The notes below the pieces were generated by a model. That model was not told where the DNA came from, did no database searches, and worked only from the letters and a program-made list of their open reading frames with translations. From assembly GCF_014844135.1 (NCBI RefSeq), contig NZ_CP041403.1:1488001-1552000 (forward strand): a stretch of DNA of 64,000 bases, written 5' to 3'. Positions 9,347 through 19,261 of the stretch are shown here, in pieces. A program made the translations under genes and the position numbers. Positions within the stretch are counted from its first letter, which is position 1. Each line of letters opens with the position of its first letter. The stretch comes from Arcobacter sp. FWKO B. Lineage in GTDB: Bacteria; Campylobacterota; Campylobacteria; Campylobacterales; Arcobacteraceae.

Positions 9347-9352
9347 TATAAT
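9347..9352 (+). promoter_or_regulatory. Probable -10 box for dnaE
   Basis: A perfect TATAAT preceded by TTGA lies 32 bases before the dnaE ATG, leaving a leader of about 25 bases that contains the CGGAG ribosome site. No clear -35 box is visible, as is common in Campylobacterota. Confidence 0.5.
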
Positions 9353-9384
9353 AAGTACAAATTAAAGATATTTCGGAGTATTCA

Positions 9385-12300
9385 ATGTCACAAGTTCCAC
9401 AATTTACCCATCTTCATCTACATACTGAGTATTCTTTACTTGATGGTGCAAACAAAATAAAAGAGTTGGCAAAAAAAGTCAAAGAGTATGGAATGAATAG
9501 TGTAGCAATGACAGATCATGGAAATATGTTTGGAGCTATTGATTTTTATAAAACAATGAAAAGTAATGGCATAAAGCCAATAATTGGAATGGAAGCTTAT
9601 TTGCACAATAATAGTGAGCTAGATGATAAAAGTACCAAGCAAAGATTTCATTTATGTTTGTATGCCAAAGATTTTGAAGGGTATCAAAATTTAATGTATC
9701 TAAGTTCACAAGCTTATTTAAATGGCTTTTACTATTATCCTAGAATTAATAAAAAATTACTAAAAGAACATAGTAAAGGTTTGATATGTAGTGCAGCTTG
9801 TTTACAAGGTGAGATTAATTGGCACTTAAATCTTGCAAATGAAAGAAATGTAAAATTTGGTGCAAAAGGGTATGATAGAGCCAAAGAGATAGCACTTGAG
9901 TATAAAGAAATCTTTGGTGAAGACTTTTACCTTGAAATAATGAGACATGGCATAGGTGACCAACATTTTGTAGATGAACAAATAATAAGACTTTCTCATG
10001 AAACTGGAATAAAAATAGTAGCTACAAATGATACACACTATTTAAGGGCTGATGATGCACAACCTCATGAGGCTTTTATGTGTATAGCAATGAATAAATC
10101 TTTTGATGACCCAAATCGTTTAAAACACTCTGTACATGAGTTTTACCTAAAAACGCCACAAGAGATAGCAAAACTTTATGCTGATATTCCAGAAGCTATA
10201 CACAATACTCAAGAAATAGTAAATAAGTGTAATTTAGAGTTAAAGTTAGGTGATCCAACTCCACCAAATTTTAAATTTACTAGAGATTTTGCCAAAGAGT
10301 ATAATTTAGAACTCCCTGAAAATGAAGTTGAATATTCACTTGAAAATGATAAAGTGTTATTTATTTATGAGTGTAAAAAGGGGCTTGAAGAGAGACTTTT
10401 ACTTGTAGATGAGAATCAACATGAAGAATATAGACAAAGATTACAAACAGAAATTGATATTATTAATAATATGAAATTTCCTGGATATATGCTTATAGTT
10501 TGGGATTTTGTGAGAGTTGCTAAAGAATTGGGTATTCCTGTTGGGCCAGGCAGGGGGAGTGCTGCTGGAAGTTTAGTAGCTTATGCATTAAAAATCACAG
10601 ACATTGATCCTATGAAGTATGATTTGCTTTTTGAGAGGTTTCTAAATCCAGAGAGGGTGTCAATGCCCGATATTGATATGGACTTTTGTCAAGCTCGTCG
10701 TCAAGAGGTAATAGATTATGTTGTACAAAAATATGGAAGGGTGAATGTTGCTCAAATTATAACTTTTGGTAAATTACTTGCAAAAGGTGTTATTAGAGAT
10801 GTTGCGAGAGTTTTGGATGTACCATATGCAAAAGCTGATGCAATGGCAAAACTCATCCCTGATGAGCTAGGAATTGATTTAAAGAGTTCATATGAGAAAG
10901 AACCAGCTATAAAAGAGCTTTGTGAAAGTGATGCCACTGCAAAAAGGGTATGGGAGTTTGCATTAGCACTTGAAGGCCTTAATAGAAATGCAGGGACACA
11001 TGCAGCTGGTGTGGTAATAAGTAATGAGCCTTTATGGAAAAAGACACCACTTTTTAAGCCAAGTGGTATGGATACCATAGCTACACAATATAGTGGTAAA
11101 TATGTAGAAGATGTAGATTTAATTAAGTTTGACTTTTTGGGTCTTAAAACACTTACTGTTATAGAAGAAGCAAATAAGTTAGTAGAGAAAAGACATGGTA
11201 AAAGGATAGATTTTAATCTTTGTGATGTAAATGACAAAAAAGTTTATGAGTTAATTCAAACTGGTAATACACTAGGATTATTTCAAATAGAATCATCTGG
11301 AATGCAACAATTAAATTCAAAATTAAAACCAACAAATTTTGAAGATATTATTGCCGTTTTAGCACTTTATCGTCCAGGTCCTATGGAAAGTGGGATGTTA
11401 AATGATTTTATTGAAAGAAAGCATGGGCGTGCAGAAATAGAGTATATGTTTCCTGAACTTGAACCAATATTGAAGCCAACTTATGGGGTAATTGTATATC
11501 AAGAACAGGTTATGCAAATAGTTCAAACTATAGGTGGATTTTCTCTTGGTGGTGCAGACTTAGTTAGACGGGCAATGGGTAAAAAGATCAAAGAAGAGAT
11601 GGATAGGCTAAAAAGTCAGTTCGCTGATGGTGCACAAGAAAAAGGGTTTGATAGGGCAAAAAGTGAAGAACTATTTGATTTGATTGTAAAATTTGCTGGG
11701 TATGGTTTTAACAAATCCCATTCAGCTGCTTATGCAATGGTTACTTTTTATACTAGCTACCTAAAAGCATATTACCCAACAGAGTTTATGGCAGCACTTC
11801 TTACAAGTGAAAAAGATAAAACAGAAAAAGTTGTAAAATATGTTGATGAGGTAAAAAGGCTTGGTATTGGACTTTTACCTCCAGATATTAATAAATCTAT
11901 ACTTGATTTTAGTGCAACAACAGTAGATGGGCAAAATTTTATTTTATTTGGTTTAGGTGCTATAAAAGGCTCTGGTGAAGTTGCTATTAATTCAATTATA
12001 AGCTCAAGAGGAGATGAACCATTTCGTGATTTAAGTGATTTTATAAGTAGAATAGATGGTTCTAAAGTAAATAAGAAGGTAATAGAATCTTTAGCAAAAT
12101 CTGGGGCACTTGATTGTTTTGGATATAGTAGAAAAGCAATTTTAGCTCAGATTGATACCATTTTAGAAGCATCTTCAAAAGTTTCAAGTGCAAAAAAAAT
12201 GGCTACTGGTTCACTTTTTGGTGATGCAGAAGAGATGATAAGTATAGAACTTAGTATAAATCAAATGGAAGAATATGAGCCAAAAGAGATACTTGAACTT

Positions 12301-12909
12301 GAAAAAGAGACATTAGGATTTTATGTTTCTGGACATCCTCTAGATAAGTATAGAGATATGTTAGATAAAATGAATTATACATTAAGCTCTCAAATTGATG
12401 AACTAGGAGATAATTCACAGGCACTTTTTATTGGAAAAATTGAAGAAATCACTACAAAAATCTCAAAAAAAGGGAATAAGTTTGGTATAGCAAATATCAT
12501 GGATTTACACGGCAATATAGAACTTATGCTTTTTGAATCAAAAATGGAAGAGTTAAAAGCATTTAATCTTGATGATCCACTTGGGTTTAAAGTAAAGATA
12601 TCAAAAGATGGCGATTTTACTAGGATGAATCTTATAAAAATTGAGTCACTAGAAGATGCAAAAAAAGAGAAAATTAAACAAAAAAAAGTTGAGCCAGAAA
12701 TACCACCTCTTACAATAGAGGTTCATTTAAGTAATAATGACAAAGTATTATATGATTTATTTGAGGTGGTATCTAAAAACCAAGGAAGACAAGAGTTAAA
12801 TATAGTAATAAAATCAAAACTAGCAGATATTGTACTACAAAGTGGTTATAAGTTTGATCCTAAGTCTCATCAGGCACTAAAAGATATTAACGGGGTATTT
12901 GTTTTATAA
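9385..12909 (+). CDS. dnaE: DNA polymerase III subunit alpha
   Basis: The 1174-residue product is the replicative polymerase catalytic subunit. An N-terminal PHP domain begins with HLHTEYSLLDGANK and continues with TDHGNMFG. The C-family polymerase core has PGRGSAAGS, then the catalytic aspartates in PDIDMDF (about 428-433) and the third aspartate in KFDFLGLKT (about 583). GVIVYQEQVM and FNKSHSAAYA are typical of DnaE, followed by helix-hairpin-helix and OB-fold regions (about 970-1065). The size matches DnaE rather than PolC, and no exonuclease domain is present. CGGAG precedes the ATG. The stop codon overlaps the convergent secretin gene by six bases, so no terminator fits between them. Confidence 0.98.
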   Translation: MSQVPQFTHLHLHTEYSLLDGANKIKELAKKVKEYGMNSVAMTDHGNMFGAIDFYKTMKSNGIKPIIGMEAYLHNNSELDDKSTKQRFHLCLYAKDFEGYQNLMYLSSQAYLNGFYYYPRINKKLLKEHSKGLICSAACLQGEINWHLNLANERNVKFGAKGYDRAKEIALEYKEIFGEDFYLEIMRHGIGDQHFVDEQIIRLSHETGIKIVATNDTHYLRADDAQPHEAFMCIAMNKSFDDPNRLKHSVHEFYLKTPQEIAKLYADIPEAIHNTQEIVNKCNLELKLGDPTPPNFKFTRDFAKEYNLELPENEVEYSLENDKVLFIYECKKGLEERLLLVDENQHEEYRQRLQTEIDIINNMKFPGYMLIVWDFVRVAKELGIPVGPGRGSAAGSLVAYALKITDIDPMKYDLLFERFLNPERVSMPDIDMDFCQARRQEVIDYVVQKYGRVNVAQIITFGKLLAKGVIRDVARVLDVPYAKADAMAKLIPDELGIDLKSSYEKEPAIKELCESDATAKRVWEFALALEGLNRNAGTHAAGVVISNEPLWKKTPLFKPSGMDTIATQYSGKYVEDVDLIKFDFLGLKTLTVIEEANKLVEKRHGKRIDFNLCDVNDKKVYELIQTGNTLGLFQIESSGMQQLNSKLKPTNFEDIIAVLALYRPGPMESGMLNDFIERKHGRAEIEYMFPELEPILKPTYGVIVYQEQVMQIVQTIGGFSLGGADLVRRAMGKKIKEEMDRLKSQFADGAQEKGFDRAKSEELFDLIVKFAGYGFNKSHSAAYAMVTFYTSYLKAYYPTEFMAALLTSEKDKTEKVVKYVDEVKRLGIGLLPPDINKSILDFSATTVDGQNFILFGLGAIKGSGEVAINSIISSRGDEPFRDLSDFISRIDGSKVNKKVIESLAKSGALDCFGYSRKAILAQIDTILEASSKVSSAKKMATGSLFGDAEEMISIELSINQMEEYEPKEILELEKETLGFYVSGHPLDKYRDMLDKMNYTLSSQIDELGDNSQALFIGKIEEITTKISKKGNKFGIANIMDLHGNIELMLFESKMEELKAFNLDDPLGFKVKISKDGDFTRMNLIKIESLEDAKKEKIKQKKVEPEIPPLTIEVHLSNNDKVLYDLFEVVSKNQGRQELNIVIKSKLADIVLQSGYKFDPKSHQALKDINGVFVL

Positions 12910-14295
12910 CCCGAAAATATCATTTACGATTTTTGTATGCGATGAACTCTCTTTTTCATTTTTTGAAGAAGGGAGTTTAATCTTTGATTTTTCTTCTATT
13001 GTATTTATTTGTTCTTTCATTTGTTCTTTTGTATTTTCAAACTCTTGAATTTGTGTGTTGTTTGAAGGCTCCACTATTTCAGGTGTTATAAAAAATACAA
13101 GTTCACTATTTTCATTTTGAAAATCTTTACTTCTAAATAAATGTCCAAGTATTGGAATATCTCCTAAAAGTGGGACTTTGCTAATATCTCTTGATTGATC
13201 ATTTTTAATTAATCCTCCCAAAACTATAGTAGCTCCATCTCTTACAATAACATTTGTTTCAATTGATTGATTCTTAAATCCAGGAACATTACCTACTTTT
13301 GTAGCTGAACTAGGGTCTATTTGTGTTGATTTTGTAATCAGTGTCAAATCTATATATTCACCATTGATGATTTTTGTTGCTAAAACTTCTAAGATAATTC
13401 CATACTCTTTTTCCATATAGCTTGAAACTGGGATTCCACTTGCATTTATAGTTTGTTGTTCCACCATCAACTCACCACCAGCAAGAAATTTTGCACTTTT
13501 TTCCTCTACAGTTAAAATAGTTGATTCATGTAATATAGTAGCAGCTCCAGCAGATGAAAGATATTTTAAAGTCATTCCCACATTAAAATTTTTTCCTAAA
13601 TAGTTTGCTCCAGCAGTTAGTCCACCAGTTAAAGTAACTGCACTTTCCATAAGATTTGAAAGATTAGGGATAAATGAGTTAAAATTTTGTTGTGTTGCAT
13701 CAACATTTGTGTAACCTCTAAGGTAGTTTCTATATCCAACAGCCCAGTTGTTTTTTAGTTCAGTCCCTTTTGTGTTATTGATTTCAGTAATATATAGTTT
13801 TAGTCTTAACATTTTTTTTGTTTTGTCTGTTGTAGTAAAATCTATTAGTTTTGTATCTGTGTCAATACCAGCTTTTTTTAAGATATCTATTATGGTATTT
13901 CTATCTTGTATGGAGTCTAAGGTACCATCTAAAATTATATTATCATTAGATTGTATTATTTTAACTTTTGGATATCTATGTTCTAGTGCAGATAATATAC
14001 TTCTTATATTTCTAACAATATTGATATCTTGCGAAACTATAACATTGTCATAAAATGTAATCAGTAAAGTTGCGTTACCAAACTCTTTTCCTAAAATTTT
14101 TAATTTTTGAAGAGGCATAGAATCATCTTGTATAAATGATACTTCAGCAGTTTTACTATCACTTACTTTTATATTTTTGATCATTTTATCAAATTCTACA
14201 ATTCTATAACTATTTTTTTCTATAGTGATTGTTTGGCTAAAACCAAAACTTACTATAAAAAATAGTAAAGCTATAATTTTTAATATATATTTCAT
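12904..14295 (-). CDS. cpaC: Tad pilus secretin (CpaC/RcpA)
   Basis: The 463-residue protein has a signal peptide (about 1-20), an N-terminal pilus/secretin domain (ITIEKNSYRIVEF through FGNATLLITF) and a C-terminal secretin barrel domain marked by VIVRDGATIVLGGL and the KVPLLGDIPILGHLFR signature, near residues 350-390. It would form the outer-membrane channel through which the Flp pilus passes. It is the last gene of the Tad operon, 10 bases after the TadE-like gene. The tail after about residue 405 is Glu/Lys-rich and probably disordered. No lipoprotein pilotin gene (RcpB/CpaD) is seen in the locus. Confidence 0.92.
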   Translation of the reverse strand: MKYILKIIALLFFIVSFGFSQTITIEKNSYRIVEFDKMIKNIKVSDSKTAEVSFIQDDSMPLQKLKILGKEFGNATLLITFYDNVIVSQDINIVRNIRSILSALEHRYPKVKIIQSNDNIILDGTLDSIQDRNTIIDILKKAGIDTDTKLIDFTTTDKTKKMLRLKLYITEINNTKGTELKNNWAVGYRNYLRGYTNVDATQQNFNSFIPNLSNLMESAVTLTGGLTAGANYLGKNFNVGMTLKYLSSAGAATILHESTILTVEEKSAKFLAGGELMVEQQTINASGIPVSSYMEKEYGIILEVLATKIINGEYIDLTLITKSTQIDPSSATKVGNVPGFKNQSIETNVIVRDGATIVLGGLIKNDQSRDISKVPLLGDIPILGHLFRSKDFQNENSELVFFITPEIVEPSNNTQIQEFENTKEQMKEQINTIEEKSKIKLPSSKNEKESSSHTKIVNDIFGL

Positions 14296-14305
14296 CTTAA
14301 ACCCC

Positions 14306-14734
14306 TTAGTTTAATGTTAAATTACAAGTTATTTGAGATTTATTTACCTCATTAAATACAACTTTTTTAGCGTGAATGTTGCTACTAGGTAGAAATTTAC
14401 TATTATAAGTAGCATAAACATTGAAAATTACTTGATAGTTTTCTGTACTTGAATCTTCTGTACAAACTATATCACCACCACTTATTGTGGGAAAGTAATC
14501 TATTTTTATCTGATTTATACCACTTGCTATAGTACTTTCTTCATTTCCTAAACCTTTCATTCTAGCCCCATAATCTGCTATTGAATCACAATTGTCTTTT
14601 ACCCTTATAGCAGAAGAATAATCAATAACAAAAAATAAAAAACTTACAAACAAAGCAAAGAGTAAGAGCCAAAGCATTATTTGATCAATTGCACCTTTTT
14701 TGTAGTTTAAATTACTTGCTATATTATCTTGCAT
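14306..14734 (-). CDS. TadE-like minor pseudopilin
   Basis: The 142-residue protein has a short N-terminus ending KKGAIDQI, followed by one hydrophobic helix (about 20-42) and a soluble part with a few cysteines. This is the layout of TadE-type pseudopilins, which are cut by the TadV/CpaA prepilin peptidase and assist Flp pilus assembly. The cleavage motif GAIDQI resembles the GAMDKI and GAMDSI of the two small pilins in the same operon. It overlaps the end of cpaB by 11 bases and precedes the secretin by 10 bases. The exact family (TadE or TadF) is not resolved. Confidence 0.7.
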   Translation of the reverse strand: MQDNIASNLNYKKGAIDQIMLWLLLFALFVSFLFFVIDYSSAIRVKDNCDSIADYGARMKGLGNEESTIASGINQIKIDYFPTISGGDIVCTEDSSTENYQVIFNVYATYNSKFLPSSNIHAKKVVFNEVNKSQITCNLTLN

Positions 14735-15884
14735 TTAAAAACTCTTGTGCTTGATTTGGTGAAATTTCTTCTACTGTATTTTCATGAATAAAAAGACCAT
14801 CACAAGTTCTATACCAACTATCTATTTTATCTGTATAAGGTATCATATAGTTCTTATAAACAGTTAAGATTGCCTGTGACCTTGTAGTTGGCTGAGTTCT
14901 TAAGTATGCACTATTTACTTTGACAATAATTAAATCATCTCTATTTTCCTTACATTGGGTTATAAAGTCAGATTTGATAATTGCTGTTTGTGTAAGTCCT
15001 TTATCTGCACTATCAGCATATTCAATAGTGGCTACTTTTTTCAGTGCACTACTAGCTGGTATATACCATCTATAAGGGTAGTTTTTTGTTTTTTGTACAT
15101 CTTGTTGGTCAGTTGAAGATATAGTATCTTGAGTATTACTTTGAGTAATTTGTTTTTTCTCTTCAACATTTGACTTAGTTTTTACCATCCATAGCTGGCT
15201 ACCTCTATTAAAATCATTTATTAGATTTAATAAAATATCACTTTTTATATCAATAACTATTTCATCAGCTTTTACATATTCTTCTTTTTCTACCTCTTTT
15301 TTATTTTCAATTTTTTTTACTTTTATTTTATTGAAAACTTCAGCAACTGGCTTACCAAGAAGGATAAATCCTAAAACTTCCACATCTTTTGCCACATATT
15401 GAACAGAATATTGTGGAAGTTTGTCAGCTGTTGTTGGATATGTTGAGATAATATTTATAATATCTCCTTTTTGTAATGTATAGTTTGGATTATTAAACAT
15501 TCTAAAAGCCATATTATAACTATTGTTTTTATAGTCACTTTTTATAGGGTCTTGTGCTTTTTTTTCTAAAGTATCAGTTATTTTTTCTTTGATGATCATC
15601 TCATTTAAAAACATATCAACTTTTGCATATTTCCCTATAATCTCACCAGAACTAAGAGGTTTTGTTATAAGTTCTTGTTGTGTTATAAAATGTTCTTTTA
15701 AATCATCTTTACTGAATTGATATCCAGAATTAACTGGTTTATTTACTACAAAAACTTTAACTTTTTGGTTCATTTTGGTAATCGTTTTTGTATTTTGTGT
15801 ATAAAAATAATACGCAGCCCCAACCGCTGATAGTAAAAAAGAAGCCAAAACTAATATTATGGCTATTTGTTTATTAAATTTCAT
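14724..15884 (-). CDS. cpaB: Flp pilus assembly protein CpaB/RcpC with C-terminal SH3-like domain
   Basis: The 386-residue protein has an N-terminal membrane anchor (about 8-28), then a SAF-type region (VFVVNKPVNSGYQFSKDDL, SSGEIIGKYAK), followed by the RcpC-like region (LQKGDIINIISTYP). CpaB is a periplasmic component of Tad pilus machines, thought to stabilise the secretin. Residues of about 325-380 (IIVKVNSAYLRTQPTTRS through SWYRTCDGLFIHE) look like a bacterial SH3 domain, which is not usual for CpaB and could bind peptidoglycan. The linker in between is Gln/Thr/Ser-rich. It lies 10 bases after tadC. Assignment to CpaB is good from position and SAF pattern. Confidence 0.82.
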   Translation of the reverse strand: MKFNKQIAIILVLASFLLSAVGAAYYFYTQNTKTITKMNQKVKVFVVNKPVNSGYQFSKDDLKEHFITQQELITKPLSSGEIIGKYAKVDMFLNEMIIKEKITDTLEKKAQDPIKSDYKNNSYNMAFRMFNNPNYTLQKGDIINIISTYPTTADKLPQYSVQYVAKDVEVLGFILLGKPVAEVFNKIKVKKIENKKEVEKEEYVKADEIVIDIKSDILLNLINDFNRGSQLWMVKTKSNVEEKKQITQSNTQDTISSTDQQDVQKTKNYPYRWYIPASSALKKVATIEYADSADKGLTQTAIIKSDFITQCKENRDDLIIVKVNSAYLRTQPTTRSQAILTVYKNYMIPYTDKIDSWYRTCDGLFIHENTVEEISPNQAQEFLNAR

Positions 15885-15894
15885 TTTTTATCCT

Positions 15895-16734
15895 TTATAT
15901 CCCAAAGCTTATTTTTCCTGCCATCATAGGAAATACTATAAATGCACCAAGTGCTGGTAAAACAAAAATAAAAATTACTAGCATAAGATACATATTTAAA
16001 GTACTAACTTTACCTTTAATTTTATAAAATTTTTCTTTTCTCATTTCATCAGATTGCATAGAAAATATATTTTTTACACCAATACCAGTTTCTTCACTTA
16101 AAATAAGAAAATCTACAATCTTATCCATTTCCTTACTATCAATCCTAAGTTTAAGATTTTCATAGGCTTTTTTTGTGGAATAATTGGTCATTTCATATTC
16201 AAGTATAGCAATCTCTTTTAATAAATCTTCACATATTATGCCGTGAGCTTTATTTGATACTTGAAAAAAAGCGTTTTTCAAGCTTCCTCCAGCTTCTAAA
16301 ATAACATTAATCAAATCCAAAAAGACACCAAGGTCATTTTCTATCTTTTCTACTCTTTCAGCTTTTGATATACTTAAGTAAATATCACCACTAAATATAA
16401 TCAATAAAATAGCCACTATTACAGCAATAACAGATAAATTAAAAGAGAGAAAAAAAGGTAATACTACACCTATAATTATACCAATAATTACAAAAATAAG
16501 TTTTGCTTCATGATATTCTTTTAAAGTTATGCCAGATTGTATCAGTTTAAGGTTAAAATCTGGGGTATTTTTATGACTTTTTGATAGTTTTTTTTGCTTA
16601 TCTATGATATCTGAAACATCAAGTTTTGATAAAGATACAATTAGTTTTTTGGTTTTTAGCCTTTCATTAATAAATAAAAATATCAAGATGATAAGTCCAG
16701 TAAATAATGGGGCTAAAATTAACATATATAACAT
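15895..16734 (-). CDS. tadC: Tad inner-membrane platform protein TadC
   Basis: The 279-residue membrane protein has hydrophobic segments near 4-24, 80-115 and 245-275, and a cytoplasmic T2SSF/GspF-type domain (FLDLINVILEAGGSLKNAF, and IVDFLILSEETGIGVKNIF near 205-225). With TadB it forms the inner-membrane platform on which TadA acts. It starts one base after the tadB stop, so the two are translationally coupled. Length and order agree with other tadB-tadC pairs. Confidence 0.9.
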   Translation of the reverse strand: MLYMLILAPLFTGLIILIFLFINERLKTKKLIVSLSKLDVSDIIDKQKKLSKSHKNTPDFNLKLIQSGITLKEYHEAKLIFVIIGIIIGVVLPFFLSFNLSVIAVIVAILLIIFSGDIYLSISKAERVEKIENDLGVFLDLINVILEAGGSLKNAFFQVSNKAHGIICEDLLKEIAILEYEMTNYSTKKAYENLKLRIDSKEMDKIVDFLILSEETGIGVKNIFSMQSDEMRKEKFYKIKGKVSTLNMYLMLVIFIFVLPALGAFIVFPMMAGKISFGI

Positions 16735-16735
16735 A

Positions 16736-17665
16736 TTATTTCACCTTTGTAAGAAGGTTATTTACAAATAATCCAAATGCAACCCACAATGATATAAAAA
16801 ACATCTGTATTTTCCCTTCAGTTGAACCAAAAAAGTGTTCATTTAGGTTATTATCCAATGATGTATTCATCATCATATATATAAACACAACAAGAGCCAA
16901 AATCATATATGTTCCAACTTTTATCTCTTTTGTTGAAGATGTTATCTCTTGTTTTAATTCCCCTTGGTCTTGTAGTGTTTTTCTTAGTTTATCAAGTGTA
17001 TTAGAAAACTTACCACCACTTTGTCTCCCTATCATAATAGTAAGATAAAATATTCTCAGCTCTTTTGAGTCTACTAATATAAACATTTTTTCAAAAGCTT
17101 TGACCTCTCCTATAATATCTTTTTCATTAATATAGATATTAAAAACATCTCTTGTAAAATCTGATTTACAAGTTGCAACAGCTTTTTTAAGTGATTGTTC
17201 AAAACCTACACCACTTTTCATCATACTTGTGACTTTGTCAATTATCTCTTTTAGTGATACATTAAACTCTTCTTGTCTCATACTGATTACTTTTGATAGT
17301 ACTATATAAGGAAAAAGGCTAAAAAGGAAAAAACATACTACAATAGTAATAACATGTGGAACAACCAAATATACAAGTACAGCAGCTAAAATAGCAAAGG
17401 CTATAGTAATAAAAATAAATATATATTCAGCACCATAGTGTAAAAAACCTGCAAAGTTTAGTTTGCTTTTTAACCAGCTTGTTTTTTTGAAATCAATTCG
17501 TTCTTGTTGCTTATTTTTATTTAGTATTTTTGTATTTTCAAGTACCAGTTTATTGATAATATCTTGAGTTTTTCTATTTTCTATATAATAGTCAAATACA
17601 AAATATCCAAGCAATACACTTAGTACTGGTATAACTACAATGAAAAACCAAATAATATTATCCAA
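16736..17665 (-). CDS. tadB: Tad inner-membrane platform protein TadB
   Basis: The 309-residue protein has an N-terminal helix (about 5-25), two central hydrophobic helices (about 80-130), a GspF-type cytoplasmic domain (KEIIDKVTSMMKSGVGFEQSLKKA; TIMIGRQSGGKFSNTLDKL) and two C-terminal helices. It is the first of the two platform proteins of the Tad machine. It lies 9 bases after tadA and directly before tadC, the standard order. Confidence 0.9.
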   Translation of the reverse strand: MDNIIWFFIVVIPVLSVLLGYFVFDYYIENRKTQDIINKLVLENTKILNKNKQQERIDFKKTSWLKSKLNFAGFLHYGAEYIFIFITIAFAILAAVLVYLVVPHVITIVVCFFLFSLFPYIVLSKVISMRQEEFNVSLKEIIDKVTSMMKSGVGFEQSLKKAVATCKSDFTRDVFNIYINEKDIIGEVKAFEKMFILVDSKELRIFYLTIMIGRQSGGKFSNTLDKLRKTLQDQGELKQEITSSTKEIKVGTYMILALVVFIYMMMNTSLDNNLNEHFFGSTEGKIQMFFISLWVAFGLFVNNLLTKVK

Positions 17666-17674
17666 AAGTTATCC

Positions 17675-19261
17675 TTATAACATATGTTGAAAATGGGGCC
17701 ATCTATGAAAAAATGATGGATCCCTCTTTGTAAAGACATTTAAAAATTCATTTTTCCAACCACACATTTTTGAAGGTAGATCTTTTTGAAGCTCTTCTAT
17801 CAACATCTCTCTTGTCATTTCAAAATTTGGATCAAATACCCTTTTGTCTAAATCTACACCAAACATATTCATTTGTTCAAGTGTTCTGCTTGGAGTTGCT
17901 AATACTTCAAACTTACCTTTTACTTTTTTCATATCTGTTGTATCTCTTTTGAACTTGAAAATGTCATTAAGTGAAATCACACCATTATCTTCCATTCTTT
18001 TTTCAATTTCACTTATGGCTATAACTTTTCTACTACCATCAGGAAACCTTACAAGTTGAAGAATAATATCAACTGCACTAACAATTTGTGCTCTAATAAA
18101 ACCTATATTTGCTGTTGGTCTTGCTTCAAGGTACATATTTTCTACCCTTACAAGTGCTTCTTTTACATTATCAGCATGTATTGTAGTCATTGAGCCTGGA
18201 TGTCCAGTATTCATAGCATTTAGCATTACCACAATTTCAGGTCCTCTACACTCACCAACTATAATCCTTCTAGGACTAGATCTAAGAGCAGAGCGGAGTA
18301 AAAAGTCAAGGGTAATCGCCCCTTTGCCTTCTTCATTTGCATTTCGTGCTTCATATGATCTTACACTATGACAAGGCATTTGTGGTTGCATCTCTTTTGT
18401 ATCTTCTATAACCATAAGTTGCTCATTATCATCAACAAATCTTGTAATAGCATTTAAAAATGTTGTTTTACCGCTAGAAGTTCCACCACTTACTATAATA
18501 TTACATTTTCCTTTAGATACTTTTGCTAAAAAATAAGCCATTTTATAATCCATTTGACCACTATCAATCAAGCTTTCTAAAAGTAAAGGGATATCGTTAA
18601 ACTTTCTTATTGTCACACAAGTTCCACTATTTGCTGCAATTGGAGGAATTTGAACTTCTACCCTTGAGCCATCATTAAGTTTGCTTGATATAATAGGGTG
18701 AGCTTCATCTATTTTACGATTATTTTCTGCAAGCATTTTATCTACAACTTTTCTGAGTTCTTCTTCACTTCTAAAAGTAAATGGTGTAATCTCTGTTTTC
18801 CCTTCATAGATAATATCAATATAATCTTTTGTATTTACAATAACATCATTTAATCCATCTTTTGCCAAATCAAAAATAGTACTAATAGGACCATACCCTA
18901 TAACAAAATTGATAATAAATGTTTTGATATCATCAAGAATTTCTTTTGAAAGTCCTCTTGTTTCTGGAAATGCTGATATAAATTCAGGCAACACTTCTTC
19001 TAAGGACTCTTTAGTGATTTTTTTATCTGATTTGAGGTTTGCCATAAAACTATCATTGATTTTATAAGCAAGATCCAAAAGTCTTTTATTTACATAAATT
19101 TCAGGATATCGTAACTTAGAATTAAAACTTTGTTGTTTAATAGTTTCAATTTTTGTACTCAATTCCAAAGACGGCTCAATTTCATCTAAACCTTTTTGGA
19201 ACAAGTTCTCTTTTTCTAGTTTTTTCTCTTCATCTTCAATAAGTGCTCTTAAGCTTCTCAT
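17675..19261 (-). CDS. tadA: Tad pilus assembly ATPase TadA/CpaF
   Basis: The 528-residue protein is a secretion ATPase of the VirB11/CpaF branch. The Walker A is GGTSSGKTT near residues 258-266. IEDTKEM follows as the Walker B-like Asp box, then SPRRIIVGECRG and the histidine box GHPGSMTTIHAD. It would power polymerisation of the Flp pilus, and in some systems retraction. The N-terminal 100 residues are charged and helical. Its ATG overlaps the stop of the tadZ gene (ATGA), showing tight coupling. All catalytic boxes are intact. Confidence 0.94.
   Translation of the reverse strand: MRSLRALIEDEEKKLEKENLFQKGLDEIEPSLELSTKIETIKQQSFNSKLRYPEIYVNKRLLDLAYKINDSFMANLKSDKKITKESLEEVLPEFISAFPETRGLSKEILDDIKTFIINFVIGYGPISTIFDLAKDGLNDVIVNTKDYIDIIYEGKTEITPFTFRSEEELRKVVDKMLAENNRKIDEAHPIISSKLNDGSRVEVQIPPIAANSGTCVTIRKFNDIPLLLESLIDSGQMDYKMAYFLAKVSKGKCNIIVSGGTSSGKTTFLNAITRFVDDNEQLMVIEDTKEMQPQMPCHSVRSYEARNANEEGKGAITLDFLLRSALRSSPRRIIVGECRGPEIVVMLNAMNTGHPGSMTTIHADNVKEALVRVENMYLEARPTANIGFIRAQIVSAVDIILQLVRFPDGSRKVIAISEIEKRMEDNGVISLNDIFKFKRDTTDMKKVKGKFEVLATPSRTLEQMNMFGVDLDKRVFDPNFEMTREMLIEELQKDLPSKMCGWKNEFLNVFTKRDPSFFHRWPHFQHML

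Noticed and set aside
10752-11237. Minus-strand frame of 161 codons inside dnaE
   Set aside because: It lies fully antisense to the conserved polymerase core, with no ribosome site or family pattern.
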